Source: Ptychodera flava
Lineage: Eukaryota; Hemichordata; Enteropneusta; Ptychoderidae
Reading direction: 5' to 3'
Assembly (NCBI RefSeq): GCF_041260155.1
Contig: NW_027248277.1
Coordinates: 19,992,872-20,056,871, forward strand
Length of the DNA stretch: 64,000 bases
The notes under the pieces are model-generated. The model searched no databases. It saw only the letters and a program-made list of their open reading frames with translations, and was not told the origin of the DNA. The position numbers were made by a program, and so were the translations under genes. Shown here piece by piece: positions 34,401 to 46,218 of this stretch (within the stretch, counting starts at the first letter, position 1; every line of letters starts with the position of its first letter).

Positions 34401-37400
34401 AAGCAAACTTTGCAAGACATAATGTACGAGGCGAAGTCAAGTACAGTGCAAAGTTTGCTCGAGTCCATTATAGGCCGGGAGGGGGTTCATTATTGCTATT
34501 ATTTTATAGTTTGGGTAATGCCAGTGAGTTTGTAGAAAACGAATACAAAAGCAAATGAAAACTGAGTTTGAAGCCAATGAGCATCGCCCAGTATGATCGG
34601 CCCTGAATCTGTATACTGCATACATTTAACAATATTCCGCATTCACTGCACTGGACATGCACGTTCAACGCACAAAAATGAGCAGCACATTTATGGTTCA
34701 AATTACATTCTTATCGTCTATATCCAGCTTGAAACATCAAATTTCAATATCATGTCATTCAAAGAGCTCAAAGCACGTGAAATGCAAGGCAAACAAAAGA
34801 ACGGATTTTTCATTAATACGAATATCGACATCATGTCAAGGGCCTGTTGCAGCGAGCTTCATGTTATAAGCTGATTGATGCGATCAGTATCACAGACAAA
34901 AAGACATTCTATTCGCTAGTAGCACAACATTCAATTACAGACAATATCAACGTAGTAGCCACGTCAAATATCGACCGTTGGCATTAAGAAAGTGTGTTTT
35001 AAAAATGTTACCAAGTGGGAGTGCCACTATGAGGGTGATCGAGATGCTTGCTACGTCATCATAGCTGCGAACAATAGAACGCGCCCTCTACGACGCGCGC
35101 GTCCACTGTACGTGACCGAGACCCTGCGATTCGCGTTCTTCCCTGTTGGAACACGCGCGCCCTTCAGAGACGCGACGCGAATCCCAGGGTCTGGACGTTC
35201 TTGCTTGGCTGGTCCCCGCCTCAGTGACTTCGTGCTGCGTCTAGCTAGTCACGTGAGACGCAGTGATCAGCGAACGTTCTTGCAAGCGACCGGTCGGATT
35301 TCTGCCTGATCCGGGTACTTTATAGAACTCCACGCATCCGTTAGGCCTAATCAAAACAAAAATGACAAGTAGCAGCGCCAAATAAAATGAAAAATGAAAA
35401 ATAAAAACATACCACGTATAGGTCTACCGGCTACTAGTATATATTCTCTCCGCCCAGTTAGATCTGAGGTGTTTGTTTTGACGTCACTACCCTTATGATA
35501 TTCATACCCTTGCAAAAACGGACAGTCGCTGTGTCTGGCAGCGCGTGCTCACAGCTGCACAGCGTAGTCTTCGTAGTCTTCGAATGAAGGCCCATCGTGG
35601 GCGCGCACAAAACAAGGCACAGCGACTGTGGAGAGTCTATACGTGACCGTGCTCACTGTAATAAGGCCAACGTAATTAAATTCTTTGTTTTGCGTCCCTA
35701 CCCGCCTAGGTTTTTAAGGTTTTCATGAAAAGCACACACAGTGTATTTGAATAGGATATTTTAGGACATAACCGCTTAGCTTTTCTGAACTAAAATTTTG
35801 TTACAATTTTTTATTTGCTGCAATCAAATTACATTGTGTTAATTTTCTTGTATGTGTTTTTCAGCCGTTTAGACGCGTACTTTTTCCATTAAGAGTGGAC
35901 GCAAACAAATAATTTAGTTACTTTGGCCTAATTACACCGTGGTTTAATGGAAACCTATCTTCATATACATCTTATTGTCAGAGCTTTTAGCATGAAAGCG
36001 GACGTTGTTAGTGATGATTGAATGATCATTATAATATGTTCGACTTGAACGTTTTAAATATTTGAATGTTGATACATTTACAGTATTTAAAAATAATTTG
36101 AAAAGGACATATTTCTCATCAAATTGTGATTTTTCCCATTTCACATATGGGGAGAGGGTGACATAGCATTGTAAATAGGCTGGTGACCCCATATTGTTAT
36201 TTGATGCATATAATGTGCAATATCTGAACAATAATTTGTATGAAAATAAACGAAATTGTTGGATTGGAAATCTAAATAATTCTACAAAGTATGGATAAGG
36301 CGTGGTCATTACTTTTAAGTTTGCAACAGCTTTAACTGTTGTTTTGGAAGGCCTGGGAAATGGTAATTTAAATTCATATGCACATTTTCAGCGGAAAAAA
36401 TAGCTAAAACTGTCATTTATTATTCAATGTGGTTCACATGTAAATAAACAAGAAAGGAAGTGAAAGTAAATATATCGGGTAGGGCAACGCTTACGGGAAA
36501 TTCATAATTTCTGTCATGCCAATGGGATAAAGTGGGTATATTTAAAATCGCTGTTGCTGCCAAATTAATCTGGTGACACATTGATTTTTGTCGTAATCTC
36601 ATCATCACATATAAGTCTCACTGTTATAGAAAAAAAAACGAAAATTGTTGGTAAAAAATTTAGTGGCTCGATCACCCTTAAATTCAACATTTTTGTTTCG
36701 TTTTGGTTTTGTTTTTTTCCTGGTGAATATTGAGTACTATGTGAACAGCTAATTAATTTGAATATTAATATATATTAATATAAGCATCAGAAGTCATAAT
36801 ATTCACTGTCGCCTCGCAGTGACTAGATGTATTTTCCACTCATTTTCGTCAGCGATGAATCGAAAAAAAAAGATAAAGAAATTTACCTCGGAATACTCAT
36901 ACTCCTCGTTTGGTTTGTTGCAATTTTCCAGCGTACTGAGTTCGGTTTCACCTACCTATATACACATGATATTATATATCAACAAAGCGAGCCATGTTGT
37001 AAACAACGTAGCACTGAGTACTGCATAGTATCGAAGGGGAGCTGAGCGCGAGCAAGACGGAACAGACGAAGAGTACACCCAGGAGGACTAGAAATTTTTG
37101 ATAAATCGCACAGAAAGACATTATTATCGATATAGTACACCATTATCAAGATTTATCGTTAAATGTATTGCATGTATGTTTACTCCATAATATCCCTTCT
37201 TATAAAGCGCCAATGGCTGCTATTTTATGCACTATTTTCATGATTTTATTTTCAAACCAAAGTTGATTCGTGTAAATGTTCTAACTGAAGGACGTGTTGA
37301 AGTACACTGCTAGCTGATTTGCAATTGGATCACGCCTACAAGTTTTAACAGGCTTAATAATAAACGGGTGCCTCATCCATAAATGGCGCCGTCACGGGAA

Positions 37401-38396
37401 AAATACAAAAAAAACCCCAGTATTTCCTACACATACACATCGTGATCATACCAGAAACGAGCATGATGGCATTTACTTCAATGCACAGCACAGGATGGCC
37501 AACATTTTGTCGTTTTAATCTTTATTTTCTATGTCATATGATTTTTGTTTGATTTTCTATGATTTTTAGTTTTTGAAAATGGCGGGAAATCTAAAATGAC
37601 GTTAAAACCTTTGAATTTACGAATTTACATGCCACTTTGACACTCGTGGAAGCGTTATACACTTTACAGACTCTAAAGGGTCTTATTCAAAGAAAACTCT
37701 TGTAAAACTAAGGGTATTTTGAGATCGGTCTATTAAACATTCGTAGCTATTGGGGCTTACCCACGCCTTTATTCGTTTATAAACAAAAACCTTGTATTGT
37801 TATGCTCGCTGAGGGGCCACGATGCTTTATAATGGGGTACATTATCAGTAATAATCAGGGGGTAAAACGGCACAAAATTCACTTCTTTTGACAAAGCTGT
37901 AATATAATATAATGTAGATTAATTACCCAAGTAATTAACACACCAAAACGCGAAAAAGTTCACCGAACTAATTGTTGGACCTTGTGACATGAACGCTGTA
38001 TATAGGTCTTTACTTTTTGTATACAAGCTCAATTCGAGACAACATTCCTGATGCTACAGGGTAAATTATTCCATAGTTACGATAATATTGAAACTATTTT
38101 GAGAGTCTTTAGCTCAAATGGTATATGAACGGAAAAAGCACGTAGAGTGTTGTATCTATGGATGAGGACACTACCGACTCATTAATCCTCGCATTTGTGA
38201 CATCTCAGTTAGATTATAATAGTCACTTGTATAGATCAGCTGCATCGTTTGCAATCTCTTCCAAACTTCTGTTTTCAGTCTCGCCTTTGTATGTGTTTTC
38301 TCTTGCAGTATAGTTGTTTTATTATTTTTTGGGTGTCTGTGTTCAGTCTTGTTATCTTTGAATGCCAGTGAGGAAGTATAGGAAATAAATAAAAAA

Positions 38397-38439
<43 letters not shown>

Positions 38440-41400
38440 AAACACCGCAGCACGTTTAATCAGCCGTTCTCGCAAATTTGATCATACTACACTTGTACTT
38501 GTTGATTTACATTGCCTGCCTGATGAAGTACATATTAAGTTTAAGTTTATGCTATTTTCCTTTAAAGTATATAAGTAACTGCTTTTAAATTACTAGAAGT
38601 TTTGCACGTGTGCATTTGGCAGAGCTGATAGAGCAGTATGTTCCTTCCAGAGATCGCCGTTATGCAGATAAGTTACGTCTAATTCCACTTCGCGGTAAAT
38701 TCAGTAAGACATACAGCCAGAGAGCCTTTTCAGTGTGCGTGCCATCTTTGTGAAATATGTTGCCTGCAGAGATTCGTACGGCAAGGAATGTTGAGTATTT
38801 TGAACGCGGTTTAACATGAATTGTAAGTGATTTGTTTCACCGCAGGACTGCTCGTGTGGTGTGTTATTATCCGTGCTGCTTGCATTAAGTATTTTGTAAA
38901 TGTTGCATATTCTTTTGAGTGTTCTGTACAGCGTACTATGACTTATATGTGTATGGCGATTGTTAAGAAGTTTTAATAACAATGATAATATTTTGTCTCA
39001 AGGGTACAGTTACAGACAAAGAAGACGCTCCTTGGCCATGAACCATCATATGCATCAAGTTTGGTTTTACATATGCAACCTTTTGTTCAACTGAAAGCGA
39101 GTTTAATTTCTCAAAATGCGTGACATCAATGTGTGTGCGGGGAAGCAGATCCAAAATAAATCTGAAATTTTGTTTTGTGTTATTTCTAAACGACGTTAAT
39201 TTGTTGTGATACATTAAGCCCTGAATAAGAGAAGGAGCATGCATAGTCGTAATCAAATTATTTAAAGCGTAATACGAGTTTGAGCCTAGAAACTTTCTCA
39301 ATATAACGTGTCTGGTTGTACTGTCGCCCTTCAATCTTCGGTCTAAACCAGACAAATATTGGCAAAACTTTAGCACTCTCAAATAAAGCATTGTAAAGTA
39401 TAATATTACGAATATCTGTCGCGAGGCGCATTTCTACATTAACTAACCTTCAGAATGCAATTTTTATTTCAATTCTATTTATTTTCCGTTTTTATGACAA
39501 AAATTTGAAATAACGTTTTGGTAGTATTTTTGCGCCCAATCCATTCTGAAATATTTTAAAAAGCCTATTGTAATAGAAGGCATTATTTCAAATGTTGTCA
39601 ATAGGATTTCTTTTTCTCATATTTTTTTCAATGAATCTTTTTCAATAAAGCTCCCGTTTTTAAATATTAACAAAATGCGTTCTGCTTTTTCATGTTTGAA
39701 ATCCGACATATGATTCCCAATATACTAAACTCGAAATTACATATCAAAATGTAATTTTTTGAACTTTTTAATGTTTTTTAAGTATTTTTTTTTAAAGTAA
39801 AGAAAAGTAAAGAATGTTTCTTCTTTTTCAACGAAATGAAAATCGTATTTTTGAAAGTTATTTTAATTTTTCATTTATCACTGCATGGATTTGGACCGTG
39901 ACGCTGGATACACGCATTGTGCACGTCCATAATATGTACCCACACTGGCATTGAGTAGAGAAGGCTTATGGCCTGTGGAGACTACATTCGTTTATCGGCA
40001 AGATTAAGACATGCTCAGGTGACAAGTCAAACGCGCTCAATATACGATAATTCTCGAATTTACATTTACAAATAAATTTTAGAATGCACGTTCTGCTCTC
40101 TGGCATTTATGAATGTTGAATACGTTACTTGCTTGTGGAGTCATGTAATATCAAGTTTATTTCGCCTGCGTTTATTTGTAGGGCTACTGGTATGTCGGTT
40201 TGTTGTCTTATGGTGAGAGACGATTGTTCGAAAGTGACGAAGTTGTGTGAAGTCGGTAATTGCGGTCGCATACCATTTTAATACCTCCATTTGTACTTAA
40301 TTTCTGTTTATAAAGGATTTATGTAATATCTAGTTTATTTTCCAAATAAATTGCATATGTTTCAAGCCATTAAAACCTGAATGCAGCCCTGGACTGCATA
40401 TTATCCCCAACGATTAGCTGTAATCATTGTAATTTTTTCATTGATTGTTTGGTAGGCATTTTCCCAAAACAAGGGGGTAGGATATTAATTATCGGTACAT
40501 TTATTCTTAGTGCACGATAACATTTCATACATCACAAAATCCACATTCTCTCTTTGCAAATATCAACATTCTCGTTTCAGTCCATAGCACACACCAAGTG
40601 GCTTGATTCGGAGGTATTGTTTCGACTGTCTTGACTTTTATAGCAAATTATGTGGTGTGGCTTTTTGTTTTGTAGAATTTCGTGCAAATACTTAGGAATT
40701 TAGGAGTCGCAAGTACGTTTTCTGCTGAAAATATCACAAGTGACATAGATACCAAAGCAAAGAATGATCCTTACATATGGTCTCTTGTTGAACAAGAAAT
40801 CTGCACAAGTAAGTTTACATTTGTTTAATCTTATATTTAAAATAAAAAAGCATTGCACTGATAAATAAGCTTACCTCTATGAACTATGCATTTTATGAAC
40901 CACCGTCCCATGCACAGATGAACTAAGTCTAAGCAAAGAGTCTATTCAAAGTTACCTATAAATCTGTTGAAGACAGCACCTTCCAATTCTCGTTATCAAT
41001 CTACCTGATTTACCGATTTCTGCAATTAAAAATGACATGTGTTACCCATTTAGAGAAAGTTTATACTTTGGACTTTTACTAACCTAACGAAAACAGCTAC
41101 GTTGATGCTATTTCAACAGTGACAGATAGTTTTGATGCCAGTCTAAGTCTACTAATCCGATACTACCACGATGACATCATCTTATACAACATGAAAAATT
41201 GCTGTTTTGATCGTTTTACGCTTTAGATGATGGGTATCTTTCAAAGAAATGCTATGCCTAAAAGGTTTTCAGCAAACACGTTACCTTACACAGAACATAA
41301 AAATGATTCTTCAGGAAAATTTCGCCTTTAACGAAATATACTCTTTCATGATTAATTTCATTTTCTTGTCACAATCACTTATTCTCGTGAAGGACACAAA

Positions 41401-41772
41401 TAACGAAGTTCACTATATATAAAATGTAAACTACTGTGTTTTTAAAGTACGGCTGAAGATTTTCGGCCAGAATAAGTCAATGAAGGCAAAACCACTTCAG
41501 ATAAAAGTCGATTTTTTGACGAGACGTCCGCATAAGTTAAAAATATTTATTTTTATTATGTTGCCATTTGAAATTACAGTTATTCCTGTCCTTAACCATT
41601 ATTTTTAATGATTCTTCCCTGTCCTTAACCATTTTTTTTAATGATTCTCTTTCACAGAGAAAAAATAATGAGTTGATATTGTGTAACGTTTCTCTTCGCA
41701 GATGCCCACGTATTTATTGGACACTACAACAGCACTTGGTCGCGGAGAGTATGCGAGAGAAGGTATGGCTAA
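31457..41772 (+). CDS. GDP-fucose protein O-fucosyltransferase-like enzyme, seven exons
   Basis: Exons 31457-31641, 31868-31931, 32641-33275, 34047-34078, 34162-34220, 40676-40808, 41702-41772 join in phase with GT-AG ends and give 392 residues; POFUT1 is about 388. Start MFLRG is chosen because a membrane anchor (VAILTMSIVVCCFGFLWL) follows at once, as in type II Golgi enzymes; an in-frame ATG at 31397 is an alternative. After a Lys/Pro-rich stem comes LLLYINPIGNGGPNCQYGHF, in the place of the family's N-terminal glycine-rich GDP-fucose loop, then YLAIHWRNK, equal to the conserved HxR motif, and FIGHYNSTWS, equal to the STFS-type C-terminal motif. The likely role is transfer of fucose from GDP-fucose in the secretory pathway; the acceptor cannot be told. 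The 6.4 kb fifth intron holds LINE remnants. A divergent member of the PF10250-type fold rather than clear POFUT1 or POFUT2. Confidence 0.85.
31936..32294 (+). mobile_element. M2 MITE, reference copy
   Basis: TTAA at both ends, then inverted termini GGTAGAACGCACCTCG and CGAGGTGCATATTACC; 359 bp with no ORF. A TTAA target and short inverted ends resemble piggyBac-type non-autonomous elements (inference). It starts within the donor region of the intron after exon 2 of the fucosyltransferase gene. Confidence 0.8.
33326..33528 (+). mobile_element. M2 MITE, internally deleted
   Basis: Starts TTAAGGTAGAATAAGCCTCG and ends CGAGGCGCATATTACCTTA, about 200 bp. The middle third of M2 is missing. It lies in intron 3 of the fucosyltransferase gene. 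Confidence 0.75.
33721..33783 (+). repeat. Short tandem duplication
   Basis: Two copies of a 38 bp unit (ATTCTATGGGTAAACTAAAA and continuing) in the third intron of the fucosyltransferase gene. Confidence 0.7.
34270..34350 (+). repeat. Short dispersed repeat, second copy
   Basis: TTTAACCCTTTCACCACCAT, then GGACCTGTTTACAGG, as at 1431-1512. Confidence 0.55.
34366..34494. repeat. Snap-back palindrome with about 48 bp arms
   Basis: Arms about 34366-34414 and 34447-34494 share CCATTATGGAC/GTCCATTATAG and GCAAACTTTGCA words in inverse order. The 32 bp centre contains GAGGCGAAG, the complement of a CTTCGCCTC like that in the 31.1 kb palindrome. In intron 5 of the fucosyltransferase gene. Confidence 0.75.
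34992..35330. other. GC/CpG-rich block with imperfect palindrome inside intron 5
   Basis: Rich in CGCG words, with inverted halves (GAGACCCTGCGATTCGCG against CGCGAATCCCAGGGTCT). The 105-codon ORF across it is Arg-rich and follows the base composition. It is either a CpG promoter-like patch or a GC-rich fold-back element. Confidence 0.4.
36827..37045 (+). other. ORF with Lys-rich head and single membrane segment inside intron 5
   Basis: 72 codons: a Lys-rich KKKDKE head, then hydrophobic IYLGILILLVWFVAIF, then polar sequence. The form is that of a type II signal anchor, as in a Golgi enzyme's first exon, and it lies on the coding strand of the fucosyltransferase gene. No donor clearly joins it to exon 40676, so an alternative first exon is only a possibility. 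Confidence 0.25.
38150..38830 (+). mobile_element. LINE remnant, reverse transcriptase C-terminal region
   Basis: Translated plus-strand pieces match the usual end of CR1/L2/Jockey-type LINE reverse transcriptases: FVTSQLDYNSHLYR (about 38185-38240), NTAARLISRSRKFDHTTLV (about 38440-38500), LHCLPDEVHIKFKFMLF (about 38510-38565) and RAFSVCVPSL followed by NMLPAEIRTARN (about 38720-38790). Reading frame is lost between pieces. A (TAAA)n-ended segment of about 165 bp (38275-38441) interrupts it. Confidence 0.8.
38375..38441 (+). repeat. (TAAA)n microsatellite
   Basis: About fifteen TAAA units, probably the tail of a retroelement that inserted into the LINE remnant. Confidence 0.9.
38963..39391 (-). 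mobile_element. LINE remnant, reverse transcriptase C-terminal region, opposite strand
   Basis: A 142-codon open frame containing LLPRTHIDVTHFEKLNSLSV, then EQKVAYVKPNLMHMMVHGQ, which corresponds to the THFxKLxWLxVxxRVxxxKL...GxAPSYL segment at the end of LINE ORF2. It is about 130 bp beyond the plus-strand LINE piece and in reverse orientation, so it is a second insertion. Confidence 0.75.
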
Positions 41773-42830
41773 ATGCTTGACGATTAAAGATTTTGCAGCT
41801 AACCATACGAATGAACTATTTAGCCGTCGTCGCTAACGTGATAGCAAAATGGAAGTACACATTTTTATCGTTTTATTAAATTTGAAAGCTTTTATTTTTT
41901 GAAAGGTGTTAGGCATGATCACATGCACATGCCAAATTTGTCGTCTCCGAACAAAAAAATACGGGATTTATTCTCTGGTCGTTCTACGTCACGACAACCC
42001 GCGTCTATGTCATCAATTTTGGTGCGTCGGACCTTTTTTTGCGTCGATCTTCGGTGTGCTCGTAAATGTAAACAAACAACATGGCGGCCGATATTTCTCC
42101 CACGATCAAAATGTGTCTGACGTGAAAATATCGCAAACATTAGTCATGATTATTAGAGTCTGACAATACATCAACTAGGCAAATTTTTGAGACCTCGTGT
42201 TTTAGTTTTGTCGCCGATATGCATGGGGTTTCGTATTCGTATGGACCCCGCCGACGCCTGAACTTTCGACGCACTGTGTACTTTCATGCGGTAGACTAGA
42301 CCACGGTAGACATACGGTTTCCACTGCAACAAGGGGGTCAAGTGCGGTGTCCATGCCTCCAAAAGTCATGTAATGAAATCGATATTTTCACAGACTACGA
42401 CATTTAATCCGAACAATATAAACACAAGAGTGTACCGCCTGTATATTCCGAAGCCGTGAATAATTTGCGGAAACCACGAACTCGAAGCTGGTAGCGTTAC
42501 CGTGGGTCAGGCTCGACGTTTACAGTGTTTGCGCCGTCGAGATTCACACGATATTTTTTCCCGAAAAATAGCGTATCTTCGTCTGTGATAAATTTCTAGG
42601 CCTATGCTGTCTTTGAAATAGTGTATAACTTTGCGGAAGGTAGTCGTGTTGACCGAGAGGTCCTCAGGCATTTGCTTCATACACGAACGAACGTGAACGC
42701 CGTGTTCCTCGCTCACGCGCGCGACGGACGACTGGAAATGATTGACAACTTGCGCACGGCGTACTGATATTATTCCTAAAGTAGTTCAAAAGTTTAAAAC
42801 GCGGAATCGTCATCCTTCCATCCTGACTAA
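41773..42830. other. Gene-free stretch with a CpG-rich part
   Basis: Downstream of the fucosyltransferase stop. CpG-rich between about 41980 and 42750, with a YY1-type AACATGGCGGC at 42078-42088 near stretches rich in CGTCG words. It could be a promoter of an unseen transcript. No exon is convincing on either strand. Confidence 0.35.
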
Positions 42831-44110
42831 TCTACATAGATTTACTTTGCAGATTTAGCTTATATCAAAGCATATACTCTAGGTGTTTTCAACGTACAGC
42901 CACCTTGTAGGTCAATGTTTGAATGTGAAGCCTACACAGGTATGTAAAGTTTACTTTAATCCGATCCAAAAACTAAAAATGCCACATTCTTTCTAGAAGA
43001 TGTTCAGCTACCAAACAAGCGGGCATCTTCCTGAAATTAATCAGGGCCAAAAACAGCAACGTGACTTCGGTGAACTTGTAAGGTTAAATACTACGTATGT
43101 GTAAAGAGAGGTGAAAAAGTTAGCATGTGAAAATGCTGTCGCTCTCAAGGAAGCACAGATGAGTACTCGGCCACGTGCGGGCGATCGTTTGCTTGCCAAC
43201 AAAGAATTCCGCCGGAGCGCACAAACTTCTGACATTTGCCTAACTTTTGGTTTTTTTTTCGAAATTCAAATGAATAGATATGCTTTGCAGATTTTGCTTA
43301 TATCTAAACATATAATTGAGGTTTTATTAACATACAGCCATCTAGCAGATCAACATTTTGGGATGAAAAGCTAGAACAGGCACGTAAACTTTAATCCAAT
43401 CCAAAAACTTAGAGTGTCAAATTCTTTTCTACAAGGTAAATTAGCTATCAAACAATCGAGCATCTTCCCGCTGAAAAAAAAAGTATATATGTGTAAAGAG
43501 AAGTGGAGAGTTAGCGTGTGAAAATGATGTCACTGTCAAGGAGCAGAGTCGAGTGTTCGGCCGCGTGCGGGCGATATTTTGCACGCCAACAAAGCGTAAA
43601 TTCCGACGGAGCGAAGCTTTTACCAAATTGGCCAAATTTTCGGGTTTTTCCTCTCGTAATTCAAATAAATAGATAACATGCAGGCATTTAGCAGGTAAAT
43701 ATTTGTGGTAAATATTTGTGGTTAAAAAGCTTCAACAGATTGGTAAACTTTAATCCAATCAAAAAACTAAAAATATAACATTCTTTTTAGAAGACATTCA
43801 GCTACCAGACAATCGGGCATCTTCCCAGTTAACTTCTAACGTCAATGACTATGTATGTGTAAAGAGAGGTGATGAGTTAGCGTGTGAAAATGTTGTTATT
43901 CTAAAGGAAGAGGAGTCGAGTTTCCAGACGCGTATATATGGGCGATCTTTTACAAGCCACTCAAAAAATCCGCCGGAGCGCACAAACTTCCCAGATTGGC
44001 TGTACATTCGGGTTTATTCCTTTGAAAGTCAGATGAATGGATTTATAGCTTATATCAAAGCATATAATTGAGCTTTTTTAAGATAAAGCCTACCAGGAGG
44101 TCAATATTTT
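42830..44110. repeat. Satellite-like array S, third block
   Basis: Three to four units; the AGTACTCGGCC/AGTGTTCGGCC landmark falls near 43160, 43545 and 43922, so the period is 377-385 bp. Same unit as 13850-17950. No ORF conserved between units. Confidence 0.85.
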
Positions 44111-44284
44111 TGGATGAAAAGTTAGACTTGGTTCAAGTCGGTGACTTTTTGAAAAATAAAATCATTTAAAATATAGTTTCTCTTGTGTCTCTCCTATTTC
44201 GTACAAACCTATTCGAATTTGGTAGCCCAGGACAGGTTTTCCCAGCGATTGAATGCGTTACCTTTGAATCTGTGTAGTATAGCC

Positions 44285-44948
44285 ATATGGGATTCGATCT
44301 CCGATGATGACGATGATGATGATTAAATATTTAAAAATGAAGAAAAATAAAAATATATTTGGACTCAGTAAATTTGTTGTTGTTGCTGTTATTGTTTGTT
44401 GTCGTTGTTGATACTATTTGCAGAAAAGAACAAAGTATGCGCTGCAAAATTCAACATAGCCTAACTATACATGTGCGTTGCAAATTCAATACAGCTTAAC
44501 ATTACCCAAGGGATGTCACTTCATTGCCACACACTTTTTTTCAATCGCCAAAAATGCACCTAGTAAGCATAGAATTTTACCGATTTCGATGCATGCTAGG
44601 TGCATTTTTGGCGATTGAAAAAAAGTGTGTGGCAATGAAGTGACATTCCTTGGGTAATGTTAGGCTGTATTGAATTTGCAACGCACATGTATAGTTAGGC
44701 AGCAACGCACATGTATAGGTAGGCTGTATTGAATTTGCAACGCACATTTATAGTAAGGCTGTATGTGTTGAATTTTGCAGCGCATAATTTGTTCTTTTCT
44801 GCCAATACTATCGACAAAGACAACAACAATAACAACAACAACAACAACAACACATTTACTGAGTTCAAATATATTTTTATTTTTCTTCATTTTCAAATAT
44901 TTAATCATCGTCATCGTCATTATCGGAGATCGAATTCCCTATGGTATA
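44285..44948. mobile_element. Fold-back element with about 280-350 bp arms
   Basis: The left arm (44285 to about 44563) returns inverted in the right arm (about 44596-44948): GATTCGATCTCCGATGATGA, GCAACGCACATGT, AATGTCACTTCATTGCCACA and CGCCAAAAATGCACC appear in mirror order. The right arm is longer because a 60 bp segment is duplicated. Both arms contain an AAC/GTT trinucleotide run. No ORF. Confidence 0.9.
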
Positions 44949-45089
44949 GCGAGTTAGTTTCTGCCGGTGATTCCGGTGAACTGAACTCATCGCGTCCACT
45001 TAACTCACGCGCGCGTTTCACATGAAAGCAAAATACATATCATTGCGTTCACTCCACTCAAACATTAACAAATCACAGACTTGAACCAA

Positions 45090-45480
45090 ATCTAGATGAA
45101 AGCTTGAATAGGCAGGTAAATTTTAATCCAATCCAAAAACATAGAGTGTTATATTCTTTGAAGAAGACATTTACTACGAAAATCGGGCATCTTCCCCAAA
45201 TCATCGGCACCAAAAACAGCAACGCTTTTGCATGCCTAAGACTCTTTTATTTCAGTGAACTTCTGAGGTCAATGACAACGTATGTTTAAATAGAGGTGAG
45301 GAGTTAGCGTGTGAAAATGTTGTCACTGAGAAAGCACAGTTGAGTACTCGGACATGTGCGCAAAAAGATACGTGATTAAAATCGTTTTATACTCCAATAT
45401 ATATGGCAGTAGCAATTAAGTGAGATGAAGAGTTAGCGTCAAAAAATGTTGTCCCTCTCAAGGAAGCAGAGTCGATTATT
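45090..45480. repeat. Satellite-like array S, fourth block
   Basis: One full unit and part of another, with GTAAATTTTAATCCAATCC, ATCGGGCATCTTCCCC and AAGCAGAGTCGA landmarks. It ends where the fold-back element at 45497 begins. Confidence 0.8.
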
Positions 45481-45496
45481 TGGACGTGTGACCATA

Positions 45497-46121
45497 GGGG
45501 AAAGAAATCAGTCCCCTGGGGTGGGAGGGAGTTTTTTGTGCAACGGTTTACCTTATTTGATTTTATTAATTTTGACTGTGATATTTCAAATAAAGTTCAA
45601 GTCCAAACCATCTGACTGCTTTCTTTATTACTACAAGTAATTTTATTAATTTTGACTGTGGTATTTCAAATACAGATTTCGACTCCACACCGTCTGACTG
45701 CTTTATATATTACCGACAAGTCCTTATCTCCTCTCCAACTTGTGTATACGCCACTGTAATTGCTCCGAAAACATTGCCAACTTGCTAATCCGCTGTCGGT
45801 ATCAGCGGATTAAGTGATTGAGTCAACACCACAGCCGTCCTTATTTCACTACGTGTGGGACGGCTGTGGTGTTGACTTAATAAGCTAATCCGCTGATACG
45901 CTCAGTCATTAACAAGTTGGCAATGTTTGCGCAGCAATTAGAGTGGTATGTGCACTGGTTGAAGAGGAGATAAGGAATTGGAAACACAGTCAGACAGTTT
46001 GGAGTCGAAAGCTTTATTTGAAATATCACAGTCAAAATGAATAAAATCAAATATTAAAGGTAAACCGTTGCACAAAGAAAACCTCCTCCCCACCCCAGGG
46101 GACTTTCATCTGCCCCCCCGT
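45497..46121. mobile_element. Fold-back element with about 300 bp arms (GGGG...CCCC ends)
   Basis: Arms about 45497-45840 and 45857-46121 share TCCCCTGGGGTGGG, GTGCAACGGTTTACC, ATTTTGACTGTG and GCTAATCCGCTG in inverse order. The innermost 19 bp GTCAACACCACAGCCGTCC pairs perfectly around a 16 base loop. The left arm carries a tandem duplication of about 80 bp. A deleted relative lies at 46894-47464. Confidence 0.9.
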
Positions 46122-46218
46122 GTCCCTTCTGATCTTTAAGTAGGACCTGCATACTACAATATTGGATGACGGGGTGGCTATAGGCCTAAAGCTGTCTATC
46201 CATCATTTTGCATTCATA

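Noticed and set aside
41899-42163. Short ORFs over the CpG-rich stretch near 42 kb
   Set aside because: Overlapping frames on both strands are open only because of base composition; no domain or splice partner.
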